A DNA stretch of 64,000 nt from Aeromicrobium sp. Leaf245 (lineage in GTDB: Bacteria > Actinomycetota > Actinomycetes > Propionibacteriales > Nocardioidaceae): assembly GCF_942548115.1 (NCBI RefSeq), contig NZ_OW824151.1, positions 1,054,001 to 1,118,000 on the forward strand, written 5' to 3'. Every line of letters begins with the position of its first letter. Within the stretch, counting starts at the first letter, position 1. Shown here one piece after another: positions 8,801 to 18,265 of this stretch. The notes under the pieces were generated by a model. The model worked only from the letters and a program-made list of their open reading frames with translations. It made no database searches and was not told the origin of the DNA. A program made the position numbers and the translations under genes.

Positions 8801-8951
8801 GGCGACACCGTACCCGCGACCCTCAACCTCGGCTGGTCGACGGCCGGGCCGCGCGACGGTCGAGCGGCGGACGACCACCCCGGCCCCGCCGTCGAGGGCG
8901 TGAGCGCGGGCGAGCGACCTGCCTCGACGCGTCGACCGATAACCTCGGGGC

Positions 8952-9218
8952 ATGAAGGCCTTCTGGAGGTACACGCTCGCCCGGCTCAGCGTCCTGGCCG
9001 TCACCTACCTGCTCCTGTGGGGCGTGGGCCAGTTCTTCCTGGAGTTCGACGAGCTGACGAACCTGCTCGTCCTCCTCGCCGCCATGATCATCTCCTCGAT
9101 CATCTCGATCTTCCTGCTCGCCGGGATGCGCGAGGACCTCGCCGCGAACGTGCAGCAGCGGGCCGAGCGCATGTCGTCGCGCATCGAGGAGTCGCGCAGT
9201 GCCGAAGACGTCGACTGA
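8952..9218 (+). CDS. DUF4229 small membrane protein
   Basis: 88 residues with two membrane segments (about 8-28 and 36-58) and a charged C-terminal tail, matching the DUF4229 family restricted to actinobacteria. The 3' end overlaps the GTG start of the cysteine-synthase-like gene by 20 bases, which suggests coupling. No function is known for the family. Confidence 0.8.
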   Translation: MKAFWRYTLARLSVLAVTYLLLWGVGQFFLEFDELTNLLVLLAAMIISSIISIFLLAGMREDLAANVQQRAERMSSRIEESRSAEDVD

Positions 9219-10299
9219 GACCCGCGCCTGGATCGACGAGGCGATCCGCCGCGTCGAGGCCGACGCCAACCGCAGCGCCGACACCCACCTGCACGCGGTG
9301 CCCGTCGCCACGCCCGACGTCGACCTGTACCTGAAGGACGAGTCGGTCCACCCCACCGGCAGCCTCAAGCACCGCCTCGCCCGCTCGCTCTTCCTGCACG
9401 CCCTCTGCAACGGCTGGATCGGTCCGCACTCCACGATCGTCGAGGCGTCCAGCGGGTCCACCGCCGTCAGCGAGGCATACTTCGCCCGGCTCGTCGGCCT
9501 GCCGTTCGTGGCCGTCATGCCGGCCGCCACGAGCACCGAGAAGGTCGCGCTCATCGAGTGGCACGGCGGCCGCTGCCACTTCGTGCAGAACGCCGCCGAC
9601 GTGTACGACGAGGCCCGCCGCGTGGCCGCCGACTGCGGTGGCCACTACATGGACCAGTTCACCTACGCCGAGCGAGCCACCGACTGGCGGGGCAACAACA
9701 ACATCGCCGAGTCGATCTTCGAGCAGATGTCGGCCGAGCGTCATCCCGTCCCCACCTGGGTCGTGGTCAGCGCCGGCACGGGCGGCACGTCGGCCACGAT
9801 CGGCCGCTACCTGCGCTACCGCCGCCACCCCACGTCGTTGCTGGTGGCCGATCCCGAGAACTCCGCGTTCCTCGACGGCTGGGCGCAGGACACCTCCGAC
9901 GTGGTCACGGGCGCCTCGTCGCGCATCGAGGGCATCGGCCGGCCGCGCGTGGAGCCGTCGTTCGTCGGCGGCGTCATCGACGACATGCTCCGCGTCCCCG
10001 ACGCCGCCTCCATCGCCACGATGCGCTGGACGAGCGACCGGCTCGGACGACTCGTGGGCGGCTCCACCGGCACCAACGTGTGGGCGTCGCTGACCCTTGC
10101 CACCCGCATGCACCGGGCAGGGGAGCAGGGCAGCATCGTCACGCTGCTGTGCGACGCGGGGGAGCGCTACCTCAGCTCGTACTACGACGACGCGTGGCTG
10201 GCCGAGCGCGGCATCGACCTCGCGCCGTTCTCGGCGATGCTCGAGGAGTACGACGCGACCGGCTCCCTGCCGGTGCCGAACGATCGTGGGGTCAGCTGA
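9199..10299 (+). CDS. PLP-dependent cysteine synthase family protein
   Basis: 366 residues of fold-type II. The PLP lysine is Lys57 in TGSLKHR, the substrate loop is [12 protein letters not shown], and a Gly-rich phosphate loop [12 protein letters not shown] follows. These suit a cysteine synthase or cystathionine beta-synthase-like enzyme acting on an activated serine, but the exact substrate is not clear. There is no CBS domain pair. GTG start inside the DUF4229 gene. It converges on, and overlaps by 8 bases, the phosphoesterase gene. Confidence 0.82.
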   Translation: MPKTSTETRAWIDEAIRRVEADANRSADTHLHAVPVATPDVDLYLKDESVHPTGSLKHRLARSLFLHALCNGWIGPHSTIVEASSGSTAVSEAYFARLVGLPFVAVMPAATSTEKVALIEWHGGRCHFVQNAADVYDEARRVAADCGGHYMDQFTYAERATDWRGNNNIAESIFEQMSAERHPVPTWVVVSAGTGGTSATIGRYLRYRRHPTSLLVADPENSAFLDGWAQDTSDVVTGASSRIEGIGRPRVEPSFVGGVIDDMLRVPDAASIATMRWTSDRLGRLVGGSTGTNVWASLTLATRMHRAGEQGSIVTLLCDAGERYLSSYYDDAWLAERGIDLAPFSAMLEEYDATGSLPVPNDRGVS

Positions 10300-10825
10300 C
10301 CTCGACGAGCGTCCACGACTCGACGCGTCCGTCGGCGAGCACGAGGTGGCCCAGCGTGCCGTGCGGCTGGCGTCGCTTGTCGGTGGGCGAGCCGGGGTTG
10401 AGGATCCGCAGGCCGTCGTCGGGATCCTCGCTCGTCTCGTCCCACGGGATGTGGGAGTGGCCGAACACGACCACGTCGGCGTCGGGGAAGCGCCGACGCA
10501 TGCGCCGCACACGGCCCTGCTTGGCGCCGGCGTCGTGGATCATCGCCACGCGCACGCCGGCGAGCTCGAGCTCGAGGGTCTCCGGTGCGCCCCACGCGGC
10601 CACGTCGGCGCCGTCGTTGTTGCCCAGGACCACGCGGACGGGGGCGAGCGCGGCCAGCTCGTCGAGCACCGACGGCACGCACACGTCGCCGGCGTGCAGC
10701 ACCAGGTCGACGCCGCGCAGCTCCTCGGCGACGCGCTCGGGCAGGCCTTTCCAGAACCGCGGCGCGTGGGTGTCGGAGACGACTCCGACGCGGAGCCGGC
10801 GGGGGTGCCGGGCCGTGGGCGGCAT
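10292..10825 (-). CDS. YfcE/MJ0936-type metallophosphoesterase
   Basis: 177-residue calcineurin-like phosphoesterase with the metal-binding blocks in order: VSDTH (residues 16-20), HAGD (44-47), LGNND (67-71), IHDAG (96-100) and FGHSH (121-125). Substrates of this family are usually phosphodiesters; the natural substrate is unknown. The ATG start is used. A GTG five codons upstream (10840) would overlap the menA stop as GTGA and is a credible alternative, implying coupling to menA. Confidence 0.85.
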   Translation of the reverse strand: MPPTARHPRRLRVGVVSDTHAPRFWKGLPERVAEELRGVDLVLHAGDVCVPSVLDELAALAPVRVVLGNNDGADVAAWGAPETLELELAGVRVAMIHDAGAKQGRVRRMRRRFPDADVVVFGHSHIPWDETSEDPDDGLRILNPGSPTDKRRQPHGTLGHLVLADGRVESWTLVEVS

Positions 10826-10836
10826 ATCGGCCGAGC

Positions 10837-11727
10837 TCACCGGCCCAGCACGAGGCCGAGCGCCAGTCCGGCCGACCACAGCAGCTCGGCGATGCCGGTC
10901 GTCTTGAGGACGGGGACGAGGGCCGGGCCCACGGCCCCGCCGACGACCGCGCGCACGGCGGGGACGACGGGGAGCAGCCCCGGCAGCGCCAGCAGGGCCC
11001 ACGGGGTGGCGCCGACGGCGATCGCGACGGCCGCTGCCGCGGCGACCACCACGAGCGCGACGTAGAAGGTGCGCGAGCGGGCGTCGCCGAGCACGACGGC
11101 GAGCGTGCGCTTGCCGGCCTCGACGTCGGTGGGGATGTCGCGCAGGTTGTTGGCCACGAGGATCGCGCAGGCGAGTGCGCCGACGCCGACGGCAGCCGCC
11201 CATGCCTCCCAGGGCAGGGACTCGACCTGCACGTACACGGTGCCGAGCACGGCCACGAGCCCGAAGAACAGGAACACGCTCACCTCGCCGAGGGCCCGGT
11301 AGCCGTAGGGGTTCGAGCCGCCGGTGTAGGTCCACGCGGCCCCGAGCGCAGCGACGCCCACGAGCAGCAGCCACCACGTGGTGGTGGCGGCGAGGGCGAG
11401 GCCGAGGAGCGCGCCGAGGCCGAGGAACCCGAGGGCCGCGGCCTTGACCGCGGCCGGCGACGCGAGCCCCGACCCGACCAGGCGCAGGGGGCCGACGCGG
11501 TCGTGGTCGGTGCCGCGCACCCCGTCGGAGTAGTCGTTGGCGTAGTTCACGCCGATCTGCAGGGCCAGCGAGACCCCGAGGGCGAGCAGCGCCTTGGCCC
11601 AGACCACGTCGTCGACGAACGCGGCCACGCCCGTCCCGGCGAGCACGGGCGCCACGGCGGCGGGGAGGGTGCGGGGACGGGCCCCCTCGACCCACTGCGA
11701 GAGGGTCGCGCTGCTGCTGTCGGTCAC
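10837..11727 (-). CDS. menA: 1,4-dihydroxy-2-naphthoate polyprenyltransferase
   Basis: Attaches the polyprenyl chain to dihydroxynaphthoate in menaquinone synthesis. The 296-residue membrane protein has about nine hydrophobic segments and the UbiA-family Asp-rich motif NYANDYSDGVRGTDHD at residues 62-76. A second Asp motif appears as NNLRDIPTDVEAGKRT. The GTG start at 11727 is preceded by AAGGAG at good spacing, so it is preferred over the ATG 24 codons upstream. The prenyl donor probably comes from the polyprenyl synthase at 37937. Confidence 0.95.
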   Translation of the reverse strand: MTDSSSATLSQWVEGARPRTLPAAVAPVLAGTGVAAFVDDVVWAKALLALGVSLALQIGVNYANDYSDGVRGTDHDRVGPLRLVGSGLASPAAVKAAALGFLGLGALLGLALAATTTWWLLLVGVAALGAAWTYTGGSNPYGYRALGEVSVFLFFGLVAVLGTVYVQVESLPWEAWAAAVGVGALACAILVANNLRDIPTDVEAGKRTLAVVLGDARSRTFYVALVVVAAAAAVAIAVGATPWALLALPGLLPVVPAVRAVVGGAVGPALVPVLKTTGIAELLWSAGLALGLVLGR

Positions 11728-11837
11728 CGTGCTCCTTCGTCCGGGGGCCCCTCGGCCCGGGGCTCCTCCGGTCGAGGGCTCTCCGCGCGGGCTCCGCAAG
11801 GTTCAGCCGTCAGTCTGCCAGCGCCTACGCTGGGCGC

Positions 11838-12041
11838 ATGAAGCAGCCGCCGTTCCCGTTCGTGCTCGTGGGGCTGACCGGTCTGTTCGTGTGGCTCGCG
11901 GTCACGACGGCCGGTGGCTGGCTGCCGATCGCCGCGGGGTTCGGGGCGCTGCTCACCGGAGCGGCGGCGCTGTACCAGTCCCGTCCGGTGCGCGAGCCCG
12001 GTGACCCGATCACCGACGACGACCTGGGGACGGAGCCCTGA
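11838..12041 (+). CDS. Small two-helix membrane protein
   Basis: 67 residues, MKQPPFPFVLVGLTGLF onward, with two membrane segments and an acidic tail (DPITDDDLGTEP). It is divergent from menA and ends 29 bases before the menE start. The family is not recognised; position suggests co-transcription with menE. Confidence 0.65.
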   Translation: MKQPPFPFVLVGLTGLFVWLAVTTAGGWLPIAAGFGALLTGAAALYQSRPVREPGDPITDDDLGTEP

Positions 12042-12070
12042 CCGGAGCGGGCCCGGCGTCGCTGCGCCCG

Positions 12071-13105
12071 GTGGCGGGGCCGGCGCGTGAGGTCCTGGAG
12101 CTGCTCCGGCCGTGGGTCGACGGCGTCGACACCGCCCCCCTCGTCGTGCGCACGTCGGGGAGCACGGGCGAGCCCAAGGACGTGCGGCTGTCGCGCGACG
12201 CGGTGCTGGCGTCCGCCACCGCCAGCGCCGCGCGTCTCGGTGGGCCGGGCCAGTGGCTCCTGGCCCTGCCGGTCACCGGCGTGGGTGGCCTGCAGGTGCT
12301 GGTGCGGTCCTTGCTCGCGGGAGCCGAGCCGGTGCTGCTCGACGAGCACGCCGACCTGGAGCAGGCCGTGGCGGCGATGCGGCCACCGACGGCGGCACCC
12401 CGGCGGTACGCCTCGCTGGTCCCGACCCAGCTGCACCGGCTGGCGCAGGCCGGACGACTCGACGTGGTCGCGTCGCTCGACGCCGTCCTCGTCGGCGGCG
12501 CTGCCGTCGACCCCGCCCTGCTGGAGCGCTCGCGCGAGGCGGGTGTGCGGGTGGTGCGGACCTACGGCATGAGCGAGACGAGCGGCGGCTGCGTGTACGA
12601 CGGCGTCCCGCTCGACGGCGTGGACCTGCGCATCGTCGAGCCCGTCGACGGCGTGGGGCGCGTCCAGGTGTCGGGCCCGGTGCTGTTCGACGGCTACGGC
12701 GACGAGCCTCGGGTCGGTGCGTGGTTCGACACGGCCGACCTCGGCCGGGTCGACGACGGTGTGCTGAGCGTGGTGGGTCGCGCCGACGACGTGGTGGTCA
12801 GTGGCGGGGTCAACGTGCCGCTGCCCGCCGTCGAGCGGGCGCTGCGCGAGGTGCCCGAGGTGCACGACGCGGCGGTCGCCGGTGTGCCCGACGAGGAGTG
12901 GGGCACGCGCGTCGTCGCCGTGGTGGTGCCGGCCGACGCCACGTGCCTCGACGGCGTGCGGGCCGAGCGCCTGCGCGACGCCCTGGAGGATGCCGGTCTG
13001 CCCCGGGCGTGGGGGCCGCGCGACGTCGTGCTCGTCGACGCGGTGCCGCTCCTGCCCGGGGGCAAGGTCGACCGGCTGGCCGTGCGGCGGCTCACCGGCG
13101 GGTGA
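12071..13105 (+). CDS. menE: o-Succinylbenzoate--CoA ligase
   Basis: Adenylates o-succinylbenzoate and transfers it to CoA in menaquinone synthesis. The 344-residue product is shorter than the usual AMP-binding enzymes, as is normal for actinobacterial MenE. Visible motifs are TSGSTGEPK (residues 28-36), TYGMSETSGG, FDTADLGRVDDGVLSVVGRADD, and the C-terminal catalytic lysine in LPGGKVDR. The first available start is a GTG at 12071; the coding frame extends upstream without an ATG, so the N-terminus is uncertain by a few residues. Confidence 0.92.
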   Translation: MAGPAREVLELLRPWVDGVDTAPLVVRTSGSTGEPKDVRLSRDAVLASATASAARLGGPGQWLLALPVTGVGGLQVLVRSLLAGAEPVLLDEHADLEQAVAAMRPPTAAPRRYASLVPTQLHRLAQAGRLDVVASLDAVLVGGAAVDPALLERSREAGVRVVRTYGMSETSGGCVYDGVPLDGVDLRIVEPVDGVGRVQVSGPVLFDGYGDEPRVGAWFDTADLGRVDDGVLSVVGRADDVVVSGGVNVPLPAVERALREVPEVHDAAVAGVPDEEWGTRVVAVVVPADATCLDGVRAERLRDALEDAGLPRAWGPRDVVLVDAVPLLPGGKVDRLAVRRLTGG

Positions 13106-13134
13106 GCCGCCGCCCGCCCCAGGTCCGAGTGGCG

Positions 13135-13788
13135 TCAGGCGGAGGCGACGGCCTGGTCGATCGGGGTGTCTCCGGACACGAGGTCCCACTGGCGGCCGAT
13201 GCCCGCCCCGGTGTCGAGGGACTCCGCGAGCACGGCGGCCACGTCGGCCCGGGGGATCTCCCCCCGGGCCACGGAGTCGCCGAGCGTCACGGTGCCGCGA
13301 GCCGGGTCGTCGGTGAGGCGGCCGGGGCGCACGATCGTCCAGTCGAGGCCGCTCCCGCGCAGGGCGACGTCGGCGTCGCGCTTGGCCTCCACGTAGGCGC
13401 GCCACACGTCGTCGGTGTCCTCGGGCAGCGGCAGGTCGACGCCGATGGCCGAGACCTGCACGAAGCGGCTGATGCCGGCGAGCTTCGCCCCGTCGATCGA
13501 CTTCAGCGACCCCTCGAGGTCGACGCTCCTCTTGCGGTCGATGTTGCCGTCGGCGCCGCCGCCGGCGGCGAACACCACGGCGTGGCATCCCTCGAAGGCG
13601 TGGGCGAAGCCGTCGGCGTCCTGCTTCTCGATGTCGAGGCGGCGCGCGGTGGCACCGCGCTGCTCGACGTCGGACACGTGGGCGTCGCTGCGCACGAGCG
13701 CGACGACGTCGTGGCTGCGGGCACGGAGCTGGTCGATGAGGTGGAGGGCGATCTGGCCGTGGCCCCCGACGATGGCGATCTGCGACAT
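13135..13788 (-). CDS. NAD(P)-binding SDR-type oxidoreductase (NmrA/YwnB-like)
   Basis: 217 residues with an N-terminal nucleotide-binding motif IVGGHGQIALHL and the atypical-SDR pattern VFAAGGGADGN. No classic YxxxK tetrad is evident, as in NmrA-like NAD(P)H-sensing proteins. It lies on the opposite strand between menE and menC, so it is probably not part of the men pathway. The substrate is unknown. Confidence 0.8.
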   Translation of the reverse strand: MSQIAIVGGHGQIALHLIDQLRARSHDVVALVRSDAHVSDVEQRGATARRLDIEKQDADGFAHAFEGCHAVVFAAGGGADGNIDRKRSVDLEGSLKSIDGAKLAGISRFVQVSAIGVDLPLPEDTDDVWRAYVEAKRDADVALRGSGLDWTIVRPGRLTDDPARGTVTLGDSVARGEIPRADVAAVLAESLDTGAGIGRQWDLVSGDTPIDQAVASA

Positions 13789-13916
13789 GCCTCCACGGTG
13801 GCACGCCCGTGGTGAGGGTGCAGGTCCGGACGGCGTGGTGTGCGCAGGCTCACCGTTCGCAGGAGCCGGCGGCCGACGAGCCGGTGCGCGCGTCCCGACG
13901 GCGATAGGCTCGGCCG

Positions 13917-14867
13917 GTGCACACCTTCGCCATCGGGATGCCCGTGCGGTTCCGCGGCATCTCCCGACGCGAGGGCGTGCTGCTGCAGGGCGTGGCCGGC
14001 TGGGGCGAGTTCAGCCCGTTCCTCGACTACGACGACGACGAGTGCGTGCCGTGGCTCGCCAGCGCCCTCGAGGCGGCGCACCAGGGCTGGCCGGACCCGG
14101 TGCGCGACCGGGTGCCCGTGAACGCCACCGTGCCGGCCGTCGGCCCCGAGCAGGCGGCGGCGATCGTGCGCGCCTCGGGAGCGTCGACGGCGAAGGTCAA
14201 GGTGGCCGAGCGCGGACAGTCGCTGGCCGACGACATCGCCCGCGTCGAGGCGGTGCGCGACGCCCTGGGTCCTGCCGGGCGGGTCCGGGTGGACGCGAAC
14301 GGCGGCTGGTCGGTCGACGACGCCGTCGTGGCGATCCGGGCGCTCGACACCGTCGGCACCCTCGAGTACGTGGAGCAGCCGTGTGCCGACGTGGAGGAGC
14401 TCGCACTCGTCCGACGTCGGGTGGACGTGCCGGTGGCGGCCGACGAGTCGATCCGGCGTGCCGCCGACCCGTACCGCGTGCGCGACCTCGAGGCCGCCGA
14501 CGTCGCGGTGCTCAAGGTCCAGCCACTCGGTGGGGTGCGAGCGTGCCTGCGGGTCGCCGAGGAGATCGGGCTGCCCGTCGTGGTCTCCAGCGCCGTCGAG
14601 TCGTCCGTGGGGCTGGCCGCCGGGGTGGCGCTCGCCGCGGCGCTCCCGGAGCTGCCCTACGCCTGCGGCCTGGGCACCACCTCGCTGCTCGGCGGCGACG
14701 TGACGGACGCCCCGCTGGTGCCCGTCGACGGCTGGTTGCCCGTGCGCCGGGTCGACGTCGACCCCGCCGCCCTGGCCTCGGTGGCCGCCGACCTGCCGAC
14801 CGCCGCCGCCTGGACCGCCCGGCTCGACCGGGTGGACGCCCTGCTCCGGGTGGGGGACGCGCCGTGA
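13917..14867 (+). CDS. menC: o-Succinylbenzoate synthase
   Basis: Dehydrates SHCHC to o-succinylbenzoate. The 316-residue enolase-superfamily enzyme shows the expected acid/base and metal residues in order: AKVKV (Lys93/Lys95), VDANGGW (Asp126), YVEQPC (Glu153), AADES (Asp176) and LKVQP (Lys200). GTG start. Its stop overlaps the menD GTG start as GTGA, so the two consecutive pathway enzymes are coupled. Confidence 0.93.
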   Translation: MHTFAIGMPVRFRGISRREGVLLQGVAGWGEFSPFLDYDDDECVPWLASALEAAHQGWPDPVRDRVPVNATVPAVGPEQAAAIVRASGASTAKVKVAERGQSLADDIARVEAVRDALGPAGRVRVDANGGWSVDDAVVAIRALDTVGTLEYVEQPCADVEELALVRRRVDVPVAADESIRRAADPYRVRDLEAADVAVLKVQPLGGVRACLRVAEEIGLPVVVSSAVESSVGLAAGVALAAALPELPYACGLGTTSLLGGDVTDAPLVPVDGWLPVRRVDVDPAALASVAADLPTAAAWTARLDRVDALLRVGDAP

Positions 14868-16456
14868 GCGAGCAGCGCGCCACCGGCGTCGCGCGTCGGC
14901 TGCTGCACACGCTGCTGGCCCACGGCGTGACGGACGCCGTCCTGTCGCCCGGTTCGCGGTCGGCGCCGATCGCCCTGGCCCTGCACGCCGCCGACCGCGC
15001 CGGACGCATCCGTCTGCACGTGCGCGTGGACGAGCGGGAGGCCGGCTTCCTCGCGCTGGGCCTGGCCCGCACCTCCCACCGCGTGGTGCCCGTGGTCACG
15101 ACGTCGGGCACCGCCGTGGCCAACCTGCACCCGGCGATGCTCGAGGCGCTCCACGCGGGCATCGGCGTGCTCGCCGTCACCGCGGATCGCCCGGCGCGGC
15201 TGCGCGGCACCGGCGCGAACCAGACCACCGTGCAGCCGGACATCTTCCCCGGCATCCGGAGCATCGACCGGGTCAAGCAGCTGCTGATGGGCCCGGACGC
15301 GCCGGTGCACCTCAACCTCGAGCTCGACGAGCCGTTGGTGGAGCCGATCGACTGGACCCTCGACGAATCCGCAGCGTCCGTCCTGGGCAGCGTGCGTCGG
15401 GCGTACGAGCCGGGCACCCTGGTCACGCTCGACGCCGGGCCCCGCACCGTCGTGCTCGCCGGCGACGACGCGGGCCGACGCGCGCGGGTGCTCGCCCGCG
15501 ACGCCGGCTGGCCGCTGCTCGCCGAGCCGACGTCGGGCTCGCGCACCGGCGACGCGCTCGCGACGTACCGGTTGCTGCTCGGCCACCCGCCGCTCGCCGA
15601 CCGCGTCGAGCGCGTGGTCTCGTTCGGCCACCCGACGCTGAGCCGACCCGTCACGCGGCTGCTCGCCCGCGCCGACGTCGACGTGGTGCACGTGGGCACG
15701 CAGGCCACGTTCCCGGTGCCCGCCGGTTCGCGCGTCACGTTCACCGACGAGGTCGCGGCGGCCGGGGTCGGTGACGCCGCGTGGCTGCAGGAGTGGACCG
15801 ACGCCGACGCGCGTGTGGTCGGCGCGGTCGACGCCGTCGTCGCCGCGAACCCCGCGTCGGGGCTCGCCGTCGCCCGCACCGTGGCGGAGGCGCTCCCACC
15901 CGGCGGTCTGCTGGTGGTCGGCGCGTCCCAGCCGATCCGTGACCTCGACGTCGTCGCGAGGCCATGGATCGTGGGGGAACGCCGCTACGTGGTCGCCAAC
16001 CGCGGCCTCGCGGGCATCGACGGCACGGTGTCGACGGCGGTGGGCGCGGCGCTCGCCCGCGACTCCACCCGAGCACTCGCCGTGATGGGTGATCTCACGT
16101 TCCTGCACGGCAGCAACGGACTGCTGGTCGGCCCCGACGAGCCCCGACCCGACCTCACCGTGGTGGTGGTCAACGACGACGGCGGCGCCATCTTCGCGAC
16201 GCTCGAGCAGGGCGGCCCCGACCACGCCGACGCCTTCGAGCGCGTCTTCGGCACGCCCACCGGTGCCGACCTCGGCGCGCTCTGCGCCGGGTACCGCGTG
16301 CCGCACCGACGCGTGGAGCCGGACGGCCTCGCCGCCGCACTCGCGTCGCCGACGGGTGGGCTCGAGGTGGTCGAGGTGACCCTGCGTCGCGACGACCGCC
16401 GTGCCCTCGACGCCGCTCTGCGCGCAGCCGCGACGGGCGCCCTCACCGGCTCCTGA
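14864..16456 (+). CDS. menD: SEPHCHC synthase
   Basis: Thiamine-diphosphate-dependent enzyme that joins 2-oxoglutarate to isochorismate, the first committed menaquinone step. The product is 530 residues. It shows SPGSRSAPIALAL and DEREAGFLALG near the N-terminus (catalytic Glu) and the C-terminal ThDP/Mg motif GDLTFLHGSNG...VVVNDDGG. Directly coupled to menC. Its substrate comes from the isochorismate synthase at 19907, which is on the other strand. Confidence 0.95.
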   Translation: MSEQRATGVARRLLHTLLAHGVTDAVLSPGSRSAPIALALHAADRAGRIRLHVRVDEREAGFLALGLARTSHRVVPVVTTSGTAVANLHPAMLEALHAGIGVLAVTADRPARLRGTGANQTTVQPDIFPGIRSIDRVKQLLMGPDAPVHLNLELDEPLVEPIDWTLDESAASVLGSVRRAYEPGTLVTLDAGPRTVVLAGDDAGRRARVLARDAGWPLLAEPTSGSRTGDALATYRLLLGHPPLADRVERVVSFGHPTLSRPVTRLLARADVDVVHVGTQATFPVPAGSRVTFTDEVAAAGVGDAAWLQEWTDADARVVGAVDAVVAANPASGLAVARTVAEALPPGGLLVVGASQPIRDLDVVARPWIVGERRYVVANRGLAGIDGTVSTAVGAALARDSTRALAVMGDLTFLHGSNGLLVGPDEPRPDLTVVVVNDDGGAIFATLEQGGPDHADAFERVFGTPTGADLGALCAGYRVPHRRVEPDGLAAALASPTGGLEVVEVTLRRDDRRALDAALRAAATGALTGS

Positions 16457-16470
16457 CCGCAGAGGGCCGC

Positions 16471-16548
16471 GCCCCGTCCGATGGCCCCGTCCGATGGCCC
16501 CCTCCAATGGCCCCCTCCAACGGCGCCGTCCGACGGGGCCGTCCGGTG
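16471..16548. repeat. Six-unit 13-bp tandem repeat
   Basis: Six consecutive 13-base units after menD: GCCCCGTCCGATG twice, then GCCCCCTCCAATG, GCCCCCTCCAACG, GCGCCGTCCGACG and GGGCCGTCCGGTG. The period is exact with graded divergence, as in a minisatellite. It occupies most of the first half of the 213-base menD-GMC gap. Confidence 0.9.
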
Positions 16549-16669
16549 GGCGAGAAACCGTGACAGTTCTGGTGTCATCGACCATGCCGGGAGTACGGTG
16601 GTGACGCGCATCACGCATCCCGGCGGAAGGTCGTCCACGACCTCGCAGCCGGACGAGGGAAGGACGGAC

Positions 16670-18265
16670 ATGGGGATCGAGACCTTCGACTACGTCGTCA
16701 TCGGGTCGGGCAGCGGTGGCGGCGTCGTCGCCACGCGCCTGAGCGAGGACCCCGACGTCCGGGTGCTGCTGCTCGAGGCGGGCCCGGCCGACGACGACGA
16801 CATGATCCACCTGCCGGCCGGCTTCTCCACCCTCTTCAAGACGTCGTGGGACTGGGGCTACCAGACCACCCCGCAGAAGCACCTCGGCAACCGCCGGGCC
16901 GACTGGCCGCGCATGAAGGCGCTCGGCGGCTGCACGTCGATGAACGCCATGATCTACATCCGCGGCAACCACGCCGACTACGACGAGTGGCGCGACGGCT
17001 ACGGCGCCGAGGGCTGGGGCTACGACGACGTCCTGCCGTACTTCCGCAAGTCCGAGGGCAACCAGCGGATCCGCAACTCCTTCCACGGCAACGACGGTCC
17101 CCTGCACGTCGAGGACCGCCGCCACGACCACGAGCTCAGCACCGCGTTCGTCGAGTCGGCCGTGGCCAACGGCATGAAGCGCACCGACGACTTCAACGGC
17201 GCCGAGCAGGAGGGCGCCGGGCTCTACCAGGTCACGTGCCGCAAGGGTCGGCGCTGGTCCGTGGCCGACGCCTACATCCGGCCTGCGCTCGGCCGCCCCA
17301 ACCTGGTGCTGCGCACCGAGGCCTTCGTGACGTCGATCGACCTCGAGGGCACGAAGGGCTCCAAGCGTGCGGTGGGCGTCACGTACCGGCGCGGCGCGTT
17401 CACCGAGTCGGTGCGCGTGAACGGCGAGGTCGTGCTCGCCGGTGGCGCCGTCAACTCACCGCAGCTGCTCATGCTGTCGGGCATCGGCCCGGGCGCCCAT
17501 CTCAAGGAGCACGGCATCGACGTGCAGGTCGACCTGCCGGGCGTCGGCCAGAACCTGCAGGACCACCCCGTGTCGGGCGTGCTCGCCCACACGCAGGACA
17601 CCACCGACATCGCCGCGTCGCTCAACCTGCCCCAGCTGCTCAAGGCCCAGAAGCTCGGCCGCGGACCGCTCACCTCGAACGTCGCCGAGGCCGGTGCGTT
17701 CTTCAAGAGCCGCGACGACCTCGACCTGCCCGACCTGCAGTTCCACTTCGCGCCCACCGGCTTCTGGGACAACGGCCTGCACGAGCCGTCGCAGCCGGCG
17801 CTCACGCTCGCCGCCACGCTCGTCAACGTGAAGAGCCGCGGCCACGTGCGCCTCCGCTCGGCCGACCCGACGTGGAAGCCGGAGATCGAGGCGGGCTACC
17901 TCGACGACCGCGCCGACCTCGAGGCGCTCGCCGCCGGCATCCGTCGCGCCTGCGAGATCCTCAAGGACGGTCCGCTGGCCCGCTTCGTCAAGGCGCCGTG
18001 GGAGCCCGCGTCGCTCGACCCGACCGAGGACCAGGTGCTCGCCTCCATCGGGCGCCTGTGCCAGACGCTCTACCACCCCGTCGCCACCTGCGCGATGGGC
18101 ACGGGCGACGACAGCGTCGTCGACCCGCAGCTGCGCGTTCGCGGCGTGGAGGGCCTGCGGATCGCCGACGCCTCCGTCATGCCCGCCGTCCCCCGTGGCA
18201 ACACCAACGCCCCCACCATCATGGTCGGCGAGAAGGCTGCCGACCTCATCAAGGAGTCCCGATGA
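16670..18265 (+). CDS. GMC-family FAD oxidoreductase (choline dehydrogenase-like)
   Basis: 531 residues. FAD-binding GSGSGGG at residues 12-18 and the GMC signatures MKALGGCTSMNAMIYIRG and GAVNSPQLLMLSGIGP are plain, as are the C-terminal active-site region YHPVATCAMG and GNTNAPTIMVGEKAAD. It oxidises an alcohol to an aldehyde; choline or a related alcohol is possible but unproven. The ATG at 16670 follows GGAAGGACGG. The next gene, an aldehyde dehydrogenase, overlaps by ATGA, so the two probably form a two-step alcohol-to-acid route. Confidence 0.88.
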   Translation: MGIETFDYVVIGSGSGGGVVATRLSEDPDVRVLLLEAGPADDDDMIHLPAGFSTLFKTSWDWGYQTTPQKHLGNRRADWPRMKALGGCTSMNAMIYIRGNHADYDEWRDGYGAEGWGYDDVLPYFRKSEGNQRIRNSFHGNDGPLHVEDRRHDHELSTAFVESAVANGMKRTDDFNGAEQEGAGLYQVTCRKGRRWSVADAYIRPALGRPNLVLRTEAFVTSIDLEGTKGSKRAVGVTYRRGAFTESVRVNGEVVLAGGAVNSPQLLMLSGIGPGAHLKEHGIDVQVDLPGVGQNLQDHPVSGVLAHTQDTTDIAASLNLPQLLKAQKLGRGPLTSNVAEAGAFFKSRDDLDLPDLQFHFAPTGFWDNGLHEPSQPALTLAATLVNVKSRGHVRLRSADPTWKPEIEAGYLDDRADLEALAAGIRRACEILKDGPLARFVKAPWEPASLDPTEDQVLASIGRLCQTLYHPVATCAMGTGDDSVVDPQLRVRGVEGLRIADASVMPAVPRGNTNAPTIMVGEKAADLIKESR

